Counted from the stretch's first letter, positions 47,638-57,049 are shown. The stretch is DNA of 64,000 nucleotides from AP-15 sp963788085 (GCA_963788085.1 CAWBFS010000060.1:1-64000), one strand, 5' to 3'. The notes: a model not told the origin generated them from the sequence alone. Numbers and translations are program-made.

Positions 47638-49347
47638 ATGACCTACGATTACATCATTGTCGGCGGCGGGTCGGCGGGGTCGGTCATGGCAAACCGGCTC
47701 TCTGCCAAAAGCAGCAACAAGGTCCTGCTGTGCGAGGCCGGCCAGGACACGCCGCACGGCAAGGTGCCTCCGGAAATTCTCGACAGCTACCCGGGCACCG
47801 CCTATTTCGACCCGCGCTTTCACTGGACCGAGCTCAAGGTCCACACCGAGGTCATCTCGCACAACCGCCCCGAGGAGGACCGCCCGCCGCTGCGCAAATA
47901 CGAGCAGGCGCGGGTGCTGGGCGGCGGCTCGTCGATCAACGGCCAGCTCGCCAATCGCGGCGCGCCGACCGATTACGACGAATGGGAGGCGCGCGGCGCT
48001 GCCGGGTGGAACTGGAACGCGGTGCTGCCCTATTTCAAAAAAGTCGAACGCGACATGGATTTCGACGGGCCGTGGCACGGCAAGGACGGCCGCATCCCGG
48101 TCCGCCGCATCTTCCCCGATCTGTGGAACGGCCACGCCAAGGCGGTCGCCAGGGCGTTCGAAGAGGCCGGTTATCCCTTCATCCAGGACCAGAACGCCGA
48201 GTTCAAGGACGGCTATTTCCCGATCACGATCTCAAACCTCTACGACCGTCGTGTCTCGGCGGCGATCGGCTATCTCGATCCGGGAACCCGGCTGCGCGAG
48301 CAATCTGACGATCTCGGCGCTGACGCAGGTCAAGGAGCTGGTGTTCGAGGGGACGCGCTGCGTCGGCATCAAGGCGCTGGTCGACGGCAAGGAAACCGAC
48401 TTCCTGCGGTGGCGAAGTCATCGTCTCGTCGGGCGCGATCCACTCGCCGGCGCATCTGTTGCGCGCCGGAGTCGGGCCGGCCGGCCACCTCCGCGATCTC
48501 GGGATCGAGGTCGTGGCGCATGTTCCGGGGGTCGGGCAGCGGCTGATGGACCACCCGTCGATATCGGTCTCCTCCTTCATCAAGCCCGAGTACCGGCTCA
48601 ACGGCCTGACCCGGCGGCACATCCTGCTCGGCGCTGCGCTATTCCTCCGGGATCGGCGGCGCGCCGCCCGGCGACATGTTCGTCGCCGGCGTCAGCAAAT
48701 CCGCCTGGCATGCGGTCGGCGAGCAGATCGGCTCGTTGCTCGCCGCCGTCTACAAGACGTTTTCGGAAACCGGCCAGGTCAAGCTCGCCTCGCGCGATTG
48801 GCGGGCCGAGCCGATCGTCGAGTTCAACCTGTTGTCCGACCGGCGCGATCTCGAACGGCTGATGGACGCTTTCCGGCGGCTCGGCGCGATGCAGATCAGC
48901 GCCGCCTTGCGCGAGGCGACCAGCGACCCGTTTCCGGCGAGCTATACCGAGCGCGTCCGCAAGATCGGCGTCGTCAACCCCAAGAACAAGATGATCACCG
49001 ATGTGATCGCGAAACTGCTCGACGGCCCGCCTTGGCTGCGGCGCATGATGATCGAGAAGGTCATCGTCGAGGGCTACCGGTTCGACGAACTGATGCGCGA
49101 CGACGAGGCGCTCGAGGACTTCATCCGCAAGGCCGCGATCGGGGTGTGGCACGCGACCTGCACCTGCCGCATGGGAGCCGAGGACGACCCGATGGCGGTG
49201 ACCGACAATCAGGGCCGGGTGCGCGGCGTCGGCGGTCTGCGCGTCGTCGATGCTTCGCTGTTCCCGGCGGTGCCGTGCGCCAACACCAACTTCCCGACCC
49301 TGATGACCGCCGAGAAAATCGCCGACGCGATGCTCGCCGTGACGTAA
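47638..49347 (+). CDS. GMC family FAD-dependent oxidoreductase (frameshifted)
   Basis: YDYIIVGGGSAGSVMANRLS is the FAD dinucleotide motif, and QARVLGGGSSINGQLANRGA the GMC signature 1. VIVSSGAIHSPAHLLRAGVG (frame-joined) is signature 2. The active-site His and Asn-rich end are in VWHATCTCRMGAEDDP and VDASLFPAVPCANTNFPTLM. It starts at ATG 47638 after GAGGGAG. Breaks are near 48300, 48405 and 48640. Total ~568 residues, as in choline-dehydrogenase-like alcohol oxidoreductases. The substrate is not deducible. Confidence 0.92.
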
Positions 49348-49349
49348 AT

Positions 49350-49435
49350 GTCATTGCGAGGAGCGCAGCGACGAAGCAATCTCGCGACGTCGAGCGCGGG
49401 CTGGCCCCAGATTGCTTCGCTCCGCTCGCAATGAC
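49350..49435. repeat. Palindromic repeat (gtcattgcgag type), copy 2
   Basis: It runs from gtcattgcgaggagcgcagc to cttcgctccgctcgcaatgac, 3 bases after the GMC stop. The ends are inverted repeats (gtcattgcgag / ctcgcaatgac). Same family as 27398-27481 and 53646-53734. Confidence 0.8.
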
Positions 49436-49452
49436 AGCGCGAGGAGCGGGCG

Positions 49453-50469
49453 ATGCGCTTTGGGGTTTTTGACCATCTGGATGACAGCGGGCTGCCGTTG
49501 ACCCGGCATTTCGAGGAGCGGTTGCGGCTGATCGAGGCGTATGATCGAGCCGGGTTCTACGGCTATCATCTGGCCGAGCATCATAATACCCCGCTCGGCT
49601 ACGCGCCGTCGCCCGGCATCTTCCTCTCGGCCGTTGCACAGCGCACAAACCAGCTGCGCTTCGGCCCGATGGTGTACCTGTTGCCGCTCTACCATCCGCT
49701 GCGGCTGATCGACGAGATCTGCATGCTCGACCAGATGAGCAGCGGGCGGTTCCTCTACGGTGTCGGCCGCGGCATCTCGCCGATCGAGGTCGGGTTCTAC
49801 GGCGTCGACTTCGATACCGGCATGCAGCAGTTCCGCGAAGCCTTCGACGCCATCCGCATCGGCCTGACCGAGGACGAATTGACCTACCACGGCAAGTTCT
49901 ACGATTTCGACCATGTGCCGATGGTCATGAAACCGGTTCAGAAGCCTTACCCCGAGCTGTGGTACGGCACCAGCCGGCCGGACAGCATTCCCTGGGCGGC
50001 CGAGCACGGCGCCCATATCGTCACGTTGCGCGACACGACGCAGGCGCGCGCGATCATCGAACTCTACAAGGCGGAATGGCGCAAGCGCGGCCGATCCGAG
50101 GCCGCGCTGCCGATGATGGGCATCAACCGGCACATCGTCGTCGCCGAGACCGAGGCGCAGGCGCGCGACATCGCCCGCCGCGCCTATCGCCCGTGGCGCC
50201 GGCACATGGAGCTGCTGTGGGCGAAATACGACGTGCCGTTCCCGTTGAAGGACGGACTGCCCGAGGAATGGGATCCGCTGCAGGCGCACGGGCACGCCAT
50301 TGCCGGGACGCCAGCGCAGGTACGCGACTACATCGCCAGCCAGGCTGACGCCGCCGGCGCGACCTACTTCGTGTGCGATTTCGCGTTCGGCACGATCTCG
50401 CCGCAGGACGCGATAAAATCGGTCGAGCTGTTTGCGCGCGATGTGATGCCGGCCTTTGCCGATGCCTGA
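49453..50469 (+). CDS. LLM class flavin-dependent oxidoreductase (luciferase-like)
   Basis: It is an FMNH2-dependent monooxygenase fold. RLIEAYDRAGFYGYHLAEHH, YAPSPGIFLSAVAQRTNQLR, VYLLPLYHPLRLIDEICMLD and GRFLYGVGRGISPIEVGFYG match the bacterial luciferase-like family. AGTPAQVRDYIASQADAAGA is the C-terminal block. It is 338 residues, unbroken. It probably uses reduced flavin from a separate reductase. The gap to the next gene is 14 bases, suggesting co-transcription with the dienelactone hydrolase. Confidence 0.9.
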   Translation: MRFGVFDHLDDSGLPLTRHFEERLRLIEAYDRAGFYGYHLAEHHNTPLGYAPSPGIFLSAVAQRTNQLRFGPMVYLLPLYHPLRLIDEICMLDQMSSGRFLYGVGRGISPIEVGFYGVDFDTGMQQFREAFDAIRIGLTEDELTYHGKFYDFDHVPMVMKPVQKPYPELWYGTSRPDSIPWAAEHGAHIVTLRDTTQARAIIELYKAEWRKRGRSEAALPMMGINRHIVVAETEAQARDIARRAYRPWRRHMELLWAKYDVPFPLKDGLPEEWDPLQAHGHAIAGTPAQVRDYIASQADAAGATYFVCDFAFGTISPQDAIKSVELFARDVMPAFADA

Positions 50470-50483
50470 AGGGAGGACCACCG

Positions 50484-51146
50484 ATGGGCACAATGATCGA
50501 GTTTGCGCGCCCCGACGGGGGCAAGACCAAGGGATACTTGGCGACCGCCGGCCAAGGGCGGCCAGGGGTCGTCGTGATCCAGGAGTGGTGGGGTCTCAAC
50601 AACCAGATCTGCGGAGTGGCTGACCATTTCGCGCGCGCCGGCTACAATGCGCTGGCGCCCGATCTCTACAAGGGCCGCCTCACCACGGAGCCCGACGAGG
50701 CCAACCACCTGATGACTGGTCTCGATTTCTCGGACGCTACACACCAGGACCTGCGCGGCGCCGCCCAGCACCTGCAAGCGCAAAGCGGAAAGCTGGCGGT
50801 GATGGGCTACTGCATGGGCGGAGCCTTGACCATCGCTGCCGCTGTGCATGTGCCTGAATTCGCCGCCGGGGTATGTTTTTACGGGATCCCGCCAAAGGCG
50901 TTCGCCGACTCGGCCAAGATCCGTATGCCGCTGCAAGGCCATTTCGCCAACAAAGACGATTGGTGCACACCCGCGGCGGTCGACGATCTCGAAAGGACAT
51001 TGAAGACGGCCGGCGTCCGCCACGAGATCTATCGTTATGACGCGGCCCACGCCTTCGCCAACGAACGCAGCGCGGCTTACGACGTCGCTTGCGCCAACCA
51101 GGCATGGGAGCGCATGGCGGCATTCCTGGGCGCGCAAATCGCCTAG
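50484..51146 (+). CDS. Dienelactone hydrolase family protein
   Basis: It is an alpha/beta hydrolase. PGVVVIQEWWGLNNQICGVA contains the family's Glu, LAVMGYCMGGALTIAAAVHV the nucleophile Cys in GxCxGG, and YRYDAAHAFANERSAAYDVA the His. The third triad Asp is probably in NKDDW. The start at 50484 has GGGAGG. Length is 220 residues. Carboxymethylenebutenolidases open dienelactones in chlorocatechol pathways, but many homologues have other substrates. It is linked to the LLM oxidoreductase upstream. Confidence 0.9.
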   Translation: MGTMIEFARPDGGKTKGYLATAGQGRPGVVVIQEWWGLNNQICGVADHFARAGYNALAPDLYKGRLTTEPDEANHLMTGLDFSDATHQDLRGAAQHLQAQSGKLAVMGYCMGGALTIAAAVHVPEFAAGVCFYGIPPKAFADSAKIRMPLQGHFANKDDWCTPAAVDDLERTLKTAGVRHEIYRYDAAHAFANERSAAYDVACANQAWERMAAFLGAQIA

Positions 51147-51236
51147 GGTCGTCTTTTTGACGATTGCGGTCGCGTAATGGCACGGGGAGGGCGCCGATAG
51201 GTTGCAGCGGCCCCGAATGATGCGCGGAGGTCTTTG

Positions 51237-53564
51237 ATGAGGCTATTCGTGCGGCGCCGCAGCTTCGGCATTCAAGCACGGCTCACGATGTTGGCCGTCG
51301 CGACCGCGTTGCCGCTCGTCGCGCTCGCGAGTTTCGCAATCCTGCGCATGGTCGATGATCAGCGAACGCAAATCCAGCTAGACGTCAAGCAGAGAGTTGA
51401 AAGCCTGCTTGCGGACGTAGACCGCCAAGTCAGCGCGATACAAGCGGAGCTTCAGGTCCTCGCAGTATCGCCTAGTCTGCGTGACGGCGACTTCGCGGCC
51501 TTTGACCAACAGATGCGCGCCGCCCTCACGATCCGTGGAACGTCGATCGTCCTGCACGACACGAAAGGACAGCAACTCCTCAGCACGAACCGGCCGTTCG
51601 GCGAACCGCTCCCGCGCGCGACCAATACCGAAATGCACGATCGGGTCGTTGCGACGGGTAAGCCTCAGATTTCCGATCTGATCATGGGTGCGGTTTTGCG
51701 AAGGCCAATCCTGGTGGTGGGCGTGCCGGTGTTCCGCGATGGTCAGGTCGTCTACGTGTTGGCAATGGGGCTCGGCCCGGAACTTCTGTCGGCGCTGCTG
51801 CAGGAGCAAAATCTCTCGCCGGACTGGACCGCAGGGATTTTCGATCGCAAAGGCGTCATTGTGGCGCGCAACCGCGAATTGGATCGGTTTCTCGGCAAGC
51901 AGGTTTCGCCGACGCTTTTGGAAGCGATGCGCGAGCCGACGGAGAACTGGTTCCCCAGTGTCACGAGTGAAGGCGTCCCCGTATATTCGACCTTCCGGCG
52001 CTCGCCAATCACCGGCTGGACCGTTGCGATCGGTCTGCCCAGGCAATTTGTCGACGCTCCTCTCCGCCGTGCGCGATTGCTGGCCCTTGCCGGCGGCGCA
52101 TCAGTCCTCGCCTTGAGCCTGGTCTTGGGTTGGTGGATGGCTCGGGCGATCCGGCGGCCGGTCGAGGCGCTCACCTCCGCCACCAAGGCGTTGGGCAGGG
52201 GCGAGGCTGTTGATCCACTGAGCTGCGGCGTGCGGGAATTGGACGAGGTCGGCAACGAGCTTCGCAACACCGCCGCAGCGCTGGCGCGCTCCCGCGAGCA
52301 GCTCGAGAGCACGGTCGCGGGACGCACCCGGGAGCTTGCCACGGCCAATGAACGGCTCCGGGCCGAGATCGACGCTCGTGAGCAGGCGCAATCGGCGCTG
52401 CTGCAGGCCCAGAAGATGGAGGCGATGGGACAGCTGACCGGCGGTGTTGCGCATGACTTCAACAATCTGCTGACAGCCATTTCCGGTTCCCTGGCGCTGC
52501 TCGAGGCACGGATTTCCGACGAGAGGAGCTTGAGGCTCCTGCATACCGCGCAACGCGGCGCATTCCAGGGCGCCAAGCTCACTGAATCGCTGCTCGCATT
52601 CGCTCGTAAACAGCGCCTCAACCCGATCCCGGCCGACCTCAACTCCATCATCCTAGAGATGACCGAGATGTTGCGCCGCTCGATCGGCCCTACCGTCGAG
52701 ATTCGGCATGCGTTGGCGGGCGAACTCTGGCCGGTTCTGATCGATACCGGCCAGATCGAGACCGCGCTCCTCAACGTCGCCCTCAACGCGCGCGACGCCT
52801 TGCCGGGCAGCGGCATGATGCTGATAGAAACGGCAAACATTCGCGCGACGAGCGAGGAATTGCCGAAAGAAGTCGCACGCCAGGACTGTGTGCTGGTGTC
52901 GGTGCGCGATACCGGAGCCGGAATGAGCCCGGAGGTCTTGGAGCGCGCCTTCGAGCCGTTCTTTACGACCAAGGAGGTCGGCAAGGGAACGGGATTGGGC
53001 CTGTCGATGGTGTTCGGCGTCGTCAGGCAATCCGGTGGCACAGTGCGTATTCGCAGTCAGCTGGGCGAGGGGACCACAGTGCAGATTTATCTGCCGCGCG
53101 CCATCGACACCGTGACCTTCGGCACGGGCCGCGCGAGGTCAGCCCGCGCGGCAGCGGCAGCTCACATTCTCGTCGTCGATGACGACCCCGACGTCCGCTG
53201 GATCATCGCTCAGGATCTCCAGGAAATCGGGTATGTGGTCACGGAAGCGGATAGCGGGCGCGCCGCGCTGGCGATCCTCGAGCAGGACGCGCCTTGCGAC
53301 CTGATGGTCGCGGATCTGGTGATGCCGGGACTGTCGGGACTGGATACGTTGCGCTTGGCACGCCGCACCCGGCCCGACCTCAAGGTGCTGTTCGCCAGCG
53401 GTTATGCGGATCTGTCGCGCTTTGGGGGCAATTTGAGCAGTCACACGCTGCTGAAGAAACCATTCAAGTCGGAAACCCTGGCCGAAGCGGTTCAGACCGT
53501 ACTTCAACGGGCTTCCGCCGGCGAGCCGGACAACATCGTGCAGCTGCGGCGCGATCAGCTGTGA
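51237..53564 (+). CDS. Hybrid sensor histidine kinase with periplasmic sensor, HAMP and receiver
   Basis: The frame is unbroken, 775 residues. It has a first membrane helix (residues ~17-38) and a periplasmic dCACHE-like region (~39-280, with WTAGIFDRKGVIVARNREL). A second helix (~285-303) and HAMP (IRRPVEALTSATKALGRGEA) follow, then a short coiled coil. HisKA has GQLTGGVAHDFNNLLTAISG with the phospho-His (~405). The ATPase has LLNVALNARDALPG, VRDTGAGMSPEVLERAFEPF and GKGTGLGLSM. The receiver (~643-765) has ILVVDDDPDVRWII and LMVADLVMPGLSG with the phospho-Asp. The target regulator is not adjacent. Confidence 0.93.
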   Translation: MRLFVRRRSFGIQARLTMLAVATALPLVALASFAILRMVDDQRTQIQLDVKQRVESLLADVDRQVSAIQAELQVLAVSPSLRDGDFAAFDQQMRAALTIRGTSIVLHDTKGQQLLSTNRPFGEPLPRATNTEMHDRVVATGKPQISDLIMGAVLRRPILVVGVPVFRDGQVVYVLAMGLGPELLSALLQEQNLSPDWTAGIFDRKGVIVARNRELDRFLGKQVSPTLLEAMREPTENWFPSVTSEGVPVYSTFRRSPITGWTVAIGLPRQFVDAPLRRARLLALAGGASVLALSLVLGWWMARAIRRPVEALTSATKALGRGEAVDPLSCGVRELDEVGNELRNTAAALARSREQLESTVAGRTRELATANERLRAEIDAREQAQSALLQAQKMEAMGQLTGGVAHDFNNLLTAISGSLALLEARISDERSLRLLHTAQRGAFQGAKLTESLLAFARKQRLNPIPADLNSIILEMTEMLRRSIGPTVEIRHALAGELWPVLIDTGQIETALLNVALNARDALPGSGMMLIETANIRATSEELPKEVARQDCVLVSVRDTGAGMSPEVLERAFEPFFTTKEVGKGTGLGLSMVFGVVRQSGGTVRIRSQLGEGTTVQIYLPRAIDTVTFGTGRARSARAAAAAHILVVDDDPDVRWIIAQDLQEIGYVVTEADSGRAALAILEQDAPCDLMVADLVMPGLSGLDTLRLARRTRPDLKVLFASGYADLSRFGGNLSSHTLLKKPFKSETLAEAVQTVLQRASAGEPDNIVQLRRDQL

Positions 53565-53645
53565 TCGGGTAACAGGAGCGGCGAGCGGGATTGACCAGCC
53601 GCCTCCAGAGCAGAATTCGACCAGGTTAAACCTCTCACTCCAATC

Positions 53646-53734
53646 GTCATTGCGAGCGAAGCGAAGCAATCTCAGGCCACTGCGCGCTCGATCGGTCGAG
53701 ATTGCTTCGTCGCGCAGGCGCTCCTCGCAATGAC
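53646..53734. repeat. Palindromic repeat (gtcattgcgag type), copy 3
   Basis: It begins gtcattgcgagcgaagcgaa and ends ctcctcgcaatgac, with the inner block gattgcttcgtcgc shared with copies 1 and 2. It is in the 276-base gap between the sensor kinase and the GST gene, where nothing else is visible. Confidence 0.8.
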
Positions 53735-53840
53735 ATTTCGCAGGTGGTCGAAATCTGCTCTAAAAAAATAGTTCGGCCTTGTCGTTTTGGCGTCCCTCGC
53801 GCGTCGTCCCGATGTTGAACACCATCGAAAGAATACAGCC

Positions 53841-54497
53841 ATGCCAGAGCTTCAGATCATCGGCGCGCCCCAGAGCAATTACGTCTGGGTCAGCCGCATC
53901 GCTTGCCACGAGAAGGGCGTGCCGTACACCCTTGTTCCGGCCATGCCGCACACGGCGGACGTCGACGCGATCCATCCGTTGGGCAAGATCCCGGCGCTTC
54001 GTCACGGTGACCTCGCCCTCGCCGAATCCCGCGCGATTTGCTTCTACATCGACCATGCGTTCGATGGCCCGCCACTGGTATCGCGGGATCCAGCCGACGG
54101 CGCCCGAACCGAGCAGTGGATCTCGATCGTCAACACGCATTTCGATGTGCTGGTGGCGCGGCCCTATGTGGGCGCTTACTTCTTCCCTGGCACCTCGGAC
54201 GGCAGCCCCAACCGCGCGATCATCGAAAGCGCGCTGCCCAAGCTGGAGACACAGTTTGCGATGCTCGACCGCGCCGTCGCCAAGACCGGCCACCTCGTCG
54301 GCAGCACCTTCACCTTGGCCGATATGAACGTGCTGCCGATGCTGTTCTATCTCGCCCATTTGCCCGAGAGCGGCGCAATGCTGCGGCGGAATGCGGGCCT
54401 GGCGGCCTATTACGAGCGCCACATGGCGCGGCCCAGCGTCAGAGAAGCGGTTCCGCCGCCCTTCCCGGGCCGCTCGTCCTGGACGGTCGAAGGCTGA
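53841..54497 (+). CDS. Glutathione S-transferase family protein
   Basis: It has a thioredoxin-like N-terminal domain with GAPQSNYVWVSRIACHEKGV. The cis-Pro block GKIPALRHGDLALAESRAIC includes the glutathione-binding Glu-Ser. The helical C-terminal domain has HLVGSTFTLADMNVLPMLFY, the conserved N-capping box (TLADM). It is 218 residues, unbroken. The position before a DGPF/YCII gene and an ECF sigma factor suggests a shared stress-related unit. Gaps are only 16 and 18 bases, so these three may form one operon. Confidence 0.9.
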   Translation: MPELQIIGAPQSNYVWVSRIACHEKGVPYTLVPAMPHTADVDAIHPLGKIPALRHGDLALAESRAICFYIDHAFDGPPLVSRDPADGARTEQWISIVNTHFDVLVARPYVGAYFFPGTSDGSPNRAIIESALPKLETQFAMLDRAVAKTGHLVGSTFTLADMNVLPMLFYLAHLPESGAMLRRNAGLAAYYERHMARPSVREAVPPPFPGRSSWTVEG

Positions 54498-54513
54498 GCA
54501 CGGAGATTGGGCC

Positions 54514-54879
54514 ATGCGCTATATGTTCCTGGTCTACAGCCGCGAGAGAGACTTCGCCGAAGCCTCGCCCCAGGACAGGGAGCGGGTCAAAGCCGGCCAC
54601 TGGGCGGTGATGGACGAAAGCCAGAGAAAGGGCGTATTCATCGCCGGCGAGCCGCTGCAGCCGACCGCGACGGCAACGACGATCCGCAAGGAGGACGGCA
54701 GGCCGCTCGTCCTCGACGGTCCCTTCGCCGAGACCAAGGAACAGCTCGCCGGGTACTACATCCTCGACTGCGAGAACCTCGACGAGGCAATCGCCTGGGC
54801 CGCAAAGATCCCGACCGCGTGCAAGGGCGAAGAGGGCTGCATCGAGATCCGCCCGATCGCCAGCATTCCCCCGCGCTAG
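54514..54879 (+). CDS. YCII-related DGPF-domain protein
   Basis: YCII/DGPF proteins have a ferredoxin-like fold. MRYMFLVYSRERDFAEASPQ, GEPLQPTATATTIRKEDGRP and VLDGPFAETKEQLAGYYILD, with the DGPF motif and its neighbouring E-K, are diagnostic. It is 121 residues. Genes of this family are the conserved partner of ECF42-group sigma factors, and here the sigma gene follows after 18 bases. Its own biochemical role is not established. Confidence 0.92.
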   Translation: MRYMFLVYSRERDFAEASPQDRERVKAGHWAVMDESQRKGVFIAGEPLQPTATATTIRKEDGRPLVLDGPFAETKEQLAGYYILDCENLDEAIAWAAKIPTACKGEEGCIEIRPIASIPPR

Positions 54880-54897
54880 GAGCTTCGCCGAGGACCA

Positions 54898-56151
54898 ATG
54901 TCGTCGCCGGTTGACGTTTGTGCCTCGGCGGAAGCGGTATTCCGCCGCGAGCACGGCCGGATCATCGCCAGCCTGATCCGGCTGTGCGGCTCCTTCGACC
55001 GCGCCGAGGAAGCGATGCAGGAGGCCTTCGCCGCGGCATTGCGCCATTGGGCCGAGCGGGGAGTTCCGGACAATCCGGCCGCATGGATCACGACTGCGGC
55101 CTACCGCAAGCTGATCGACGCAACTCGGCGCGAACGCACCCGGCGCGAGAAACAAACTCTGCTGGAGCAGGAAATCGCAATCGCGGCGACCGAGGAACCC
55201 GAGCTGCCGGAGGAAATGTCTGGCGAAATTCCGGATGATCGATTGCGGTTGATCTGCACCTGTTGCCATCCCGCCCTGAACCGCGAGGCCCAGATCGCCT
55301 TGACCCTTCGCACCTTGGGCGGGCTTTCGACGGGTGAGATCGCGCGCGCCTTTCTCGTTCCGGAGCCGACCCTGGCGCAGCGGCTGGTGCGCGCCAAGCG
55401 CAAGATCCACGACGCACGTATTCCCTACGAGGTGCCGCCCGACGATGCCTTGCCCGAACGACGGGCCGCGGTCCAGGCGGTCATCTATTTGATCTTCAAC
55501 GAGGGCTATACCGCGACCGCGGGTGATTCGCTGATCCGGCGGGAATTGTGTTCCGAAGCCATCCGCCTCGGACGGGTGCTGTGTGCGATCGATCCCAAAG
55601 ATCCGGAAGGCCTGGGTCTGCTGGCGCTGATGCTGCTGCACGACTTGCGCCGACAGGCGCGGGTCGACGCTGCCGGCGCCCTGGTTACGTTGGAAGAGCA
55701 GGACCGATCGCTTTGGGATCGCGCACAGATCGACGAAGGTCTGGGTCTCATAGAGACGGCGCTGCGGATGAGACAAGTCGGACCCTATCAGCTGCAGGCG
55801 GCGATTGCGGCGCTGCACGCCGAAGCCGCCAGCTCGGCCGAGACCGATTGGCCGCAGATCGCCGCGCTTTACGGCGAGCTGGCGCGAATCCAGCCGAGCC
55901 CCGTGGTGCAGCTCAACGGCGCCGTCGCCATCGGGATGAGCGAGGGGCCGGAACGCGGGTTGGCTTTGATCGACGAACTCGGGACCGCGGGGGAACTCGA
56001 TCGATATCACCTGTTCCATGCCGCCCGCGCCGACATGCTGCGACGGCTCGGCTCTTTCGAGGCCGCGGCAGAAGCCTATCGGCGCGCTCTCGCATTGATG
56101 GCGAATGATGTCGAGCGCGCTTATCTGGAGCGCCGCCTCGCCGCACTCTGA
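54898..56151 (+). CDS. ECF42-type RNA polymerase sigma factor with TPR extension
   Basis: Region 2 is seen in RREHGRIIASLIRLCGSFDR AEEA-type sequence and AFAAALRHWAERGVPDNPAA. Region 4 is in LTLRTLGGLSTGEIARAFLV and EPTLAQRLVRAKRKIHDARI. A ~200-residue C-terminal extension follows (IYLIFNEGYTATAGDSLIRR, LCSEAIRLGRVLCAIDPKDP, PSPVVQLNGAVAIGMSEGP), the TPR-like domain that defines ECF42. It is 417 residues and unbroken. No anti-sigma gene is adjacent, which is normal for ECF42, where the C-terminal domain and the DGPF partner are thought to matter for activity. Confidence 0.93.
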   Translation: MSSPVDVCASAEAVFRREHGRIIASLIRLCGSFDRAEEAMQEAFAAALRHWAERGVPDNPAAWITTAAYRKLIDATRRERTRREKQTLLEQEIAIAATEEPELPEEMSGEIPDDRLRLICTCCHPALNREAQIALTLRTLGGLSTGEIARAFLVPEPTLAQRLVRAKRKIHDARIPYEVPPDDALPERRAAVQAVIYLIFNEGYTATAGDSLIRRELCSEAIRLGRVLCAIDPKDPEGLGLLALMLLHDLRRQARVDAAGALVTLEEQDRSLWDRAQIDEGLGLIETALRMRQVGPYQLQAAIAALHAEAASSAETDWPQIAALYGELARIQPSPVVQLNGAVAIGMSEGPERGLALIDELGTAGELDRYHLFHAARADMLRRLGSFEAAAEAYRRALALMANDVERAYLERRLAAL

Positions 56152-56155
56152 GATT

Positions 56156-56935
56156 TCAGCTGTGCCTGGCCGAACACGGGCGGATCGCAGCCGGCGATGC
56201 CGGGCCGGCTGCCGGCTCGAAGACGGCCAGATAGGTGTTCTCCTGGAGGTCGTAGAACGCCGTCTGACGATAGCCGACGGCGGCCAGCTCACAGCGTAAG
56301 AGGTCGGGCGGGGTGCCGTGCGAGGCCGTCTCCTTGCGCGCGTCGATCACCGCCACCCGGGCGCCGGGCCGCAATGCCGGGCGCAAGTTCCACAGCAACC
56401 CATAAGGCTGCGTGACCTCGTGGTACATGTGGACGAGGAGGGCGAGATCGAGCGATCCCGGGGCCAGGCGCGGGTCGTGCGGCTCGCCGCGGACGAGGGT
56501 GACGGTGCCGGCGAGCCCTTCGGCGTCGACCCGCCGGGCCAAGCGGTCGAGGTAGTCGGGGACGACGTCCTCTGCAAAGACATGTCCCTGCGGCCCGACC
56601 CGCCGCGCCAGCCGCACTGTGTAATAGCCGCTGCCGGCGCCGATATCGGCCACGTCGAGGCCGGGTTTTACGCCCAGCAGCCGCATGACCCGATCGGCCT
56701 CTCCCGCCTGGTCTCGCGATTGCTCGTCTCTCCACGTGTCGGTGACGATCCCGGCAACCTTCCGGCTCGGCGCCGGAAACGCGCCGGCGGGGACACCGGG
56801 CGGCGCGAGTCCGTCTACGTAGCCGGCTGCACTCGCTCCGGATAGCGATACGACGCTCAGCAGAATGACGATCAGACCCAGCAAACGCTTTCGACAACCC
56901 TCCGCTCCCGAAACAGCCCTGGCGCCGCATCTCAT
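56156..56935 (-). CDS. SAM-dependent methyltransferase with signal peptide
   Basis: MRCGARAVSGAEGCRKRLLG is followed by a hydrophobic segment (LIVILLSVVSLSGASAAGY) that looks like a cleavable signal. The class I methyltransferase core has VADIGAGSGYYTVRLARRVG (motif I), then VFAEDVVPDYLDRLARRVDA and SLDLALLVHMYHEVTQPYGL. It is 259 residues. The frame remains open upstream to 58066, antisense to nudC. That part is a shadow, so I start at 56935. A periplasmic SAM enzyme would be odd because SAM is cytoplasmic. Either the leader is a membrane anchor or it is a misread. Confidence 0.83.
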   Translation of the reverse strand: MRCGARAVSGAEGCRKRLLGLIVILLSVVSLSGASAAGYVDGLAPPGVPAGAFPAPSRKVAGIVTDTWRDEQSRDQAGEADRVMRLLGVKPGLDVADIGAGSGYYTVRLARRVGPQGHVFAEDVVPDYLDRLARRVDAEGLAGTVTLVRGEPHDPRLAPGSLDLALLVHMYHEVTQPYGLLWNLRPALRPGARVAVIDARKETASHGTPPDLLRCELAAVGYRQTAFYDLQENTYLAVFEPAAGPASPAAIRPCSARHS

Positions 56936-56981
56936 AGATGACCTTACACGCGTATCCGGGATCACTGGGCGGTATAAGTTT

Positions 56982-57049
56982 CCCGTCTTCCCGGCGAAGG
57001 CCGGGACCCATCTCTGCCATGGGCACCGGCCTTCGCCGGTGTGACGGGA
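56982..57049. repeat. Intergenic palindromic repeat (cccgtcttcccggcgaaggccggga type)
   Basis: The arms are ccggcgaaggccgg (left) and ccggccttcgccgg (right). The outer ends cccgtc / gacggg are also complementary. It lies in the divergent promoter region of the methyltransferase and nudC. Confidence 0.7.
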
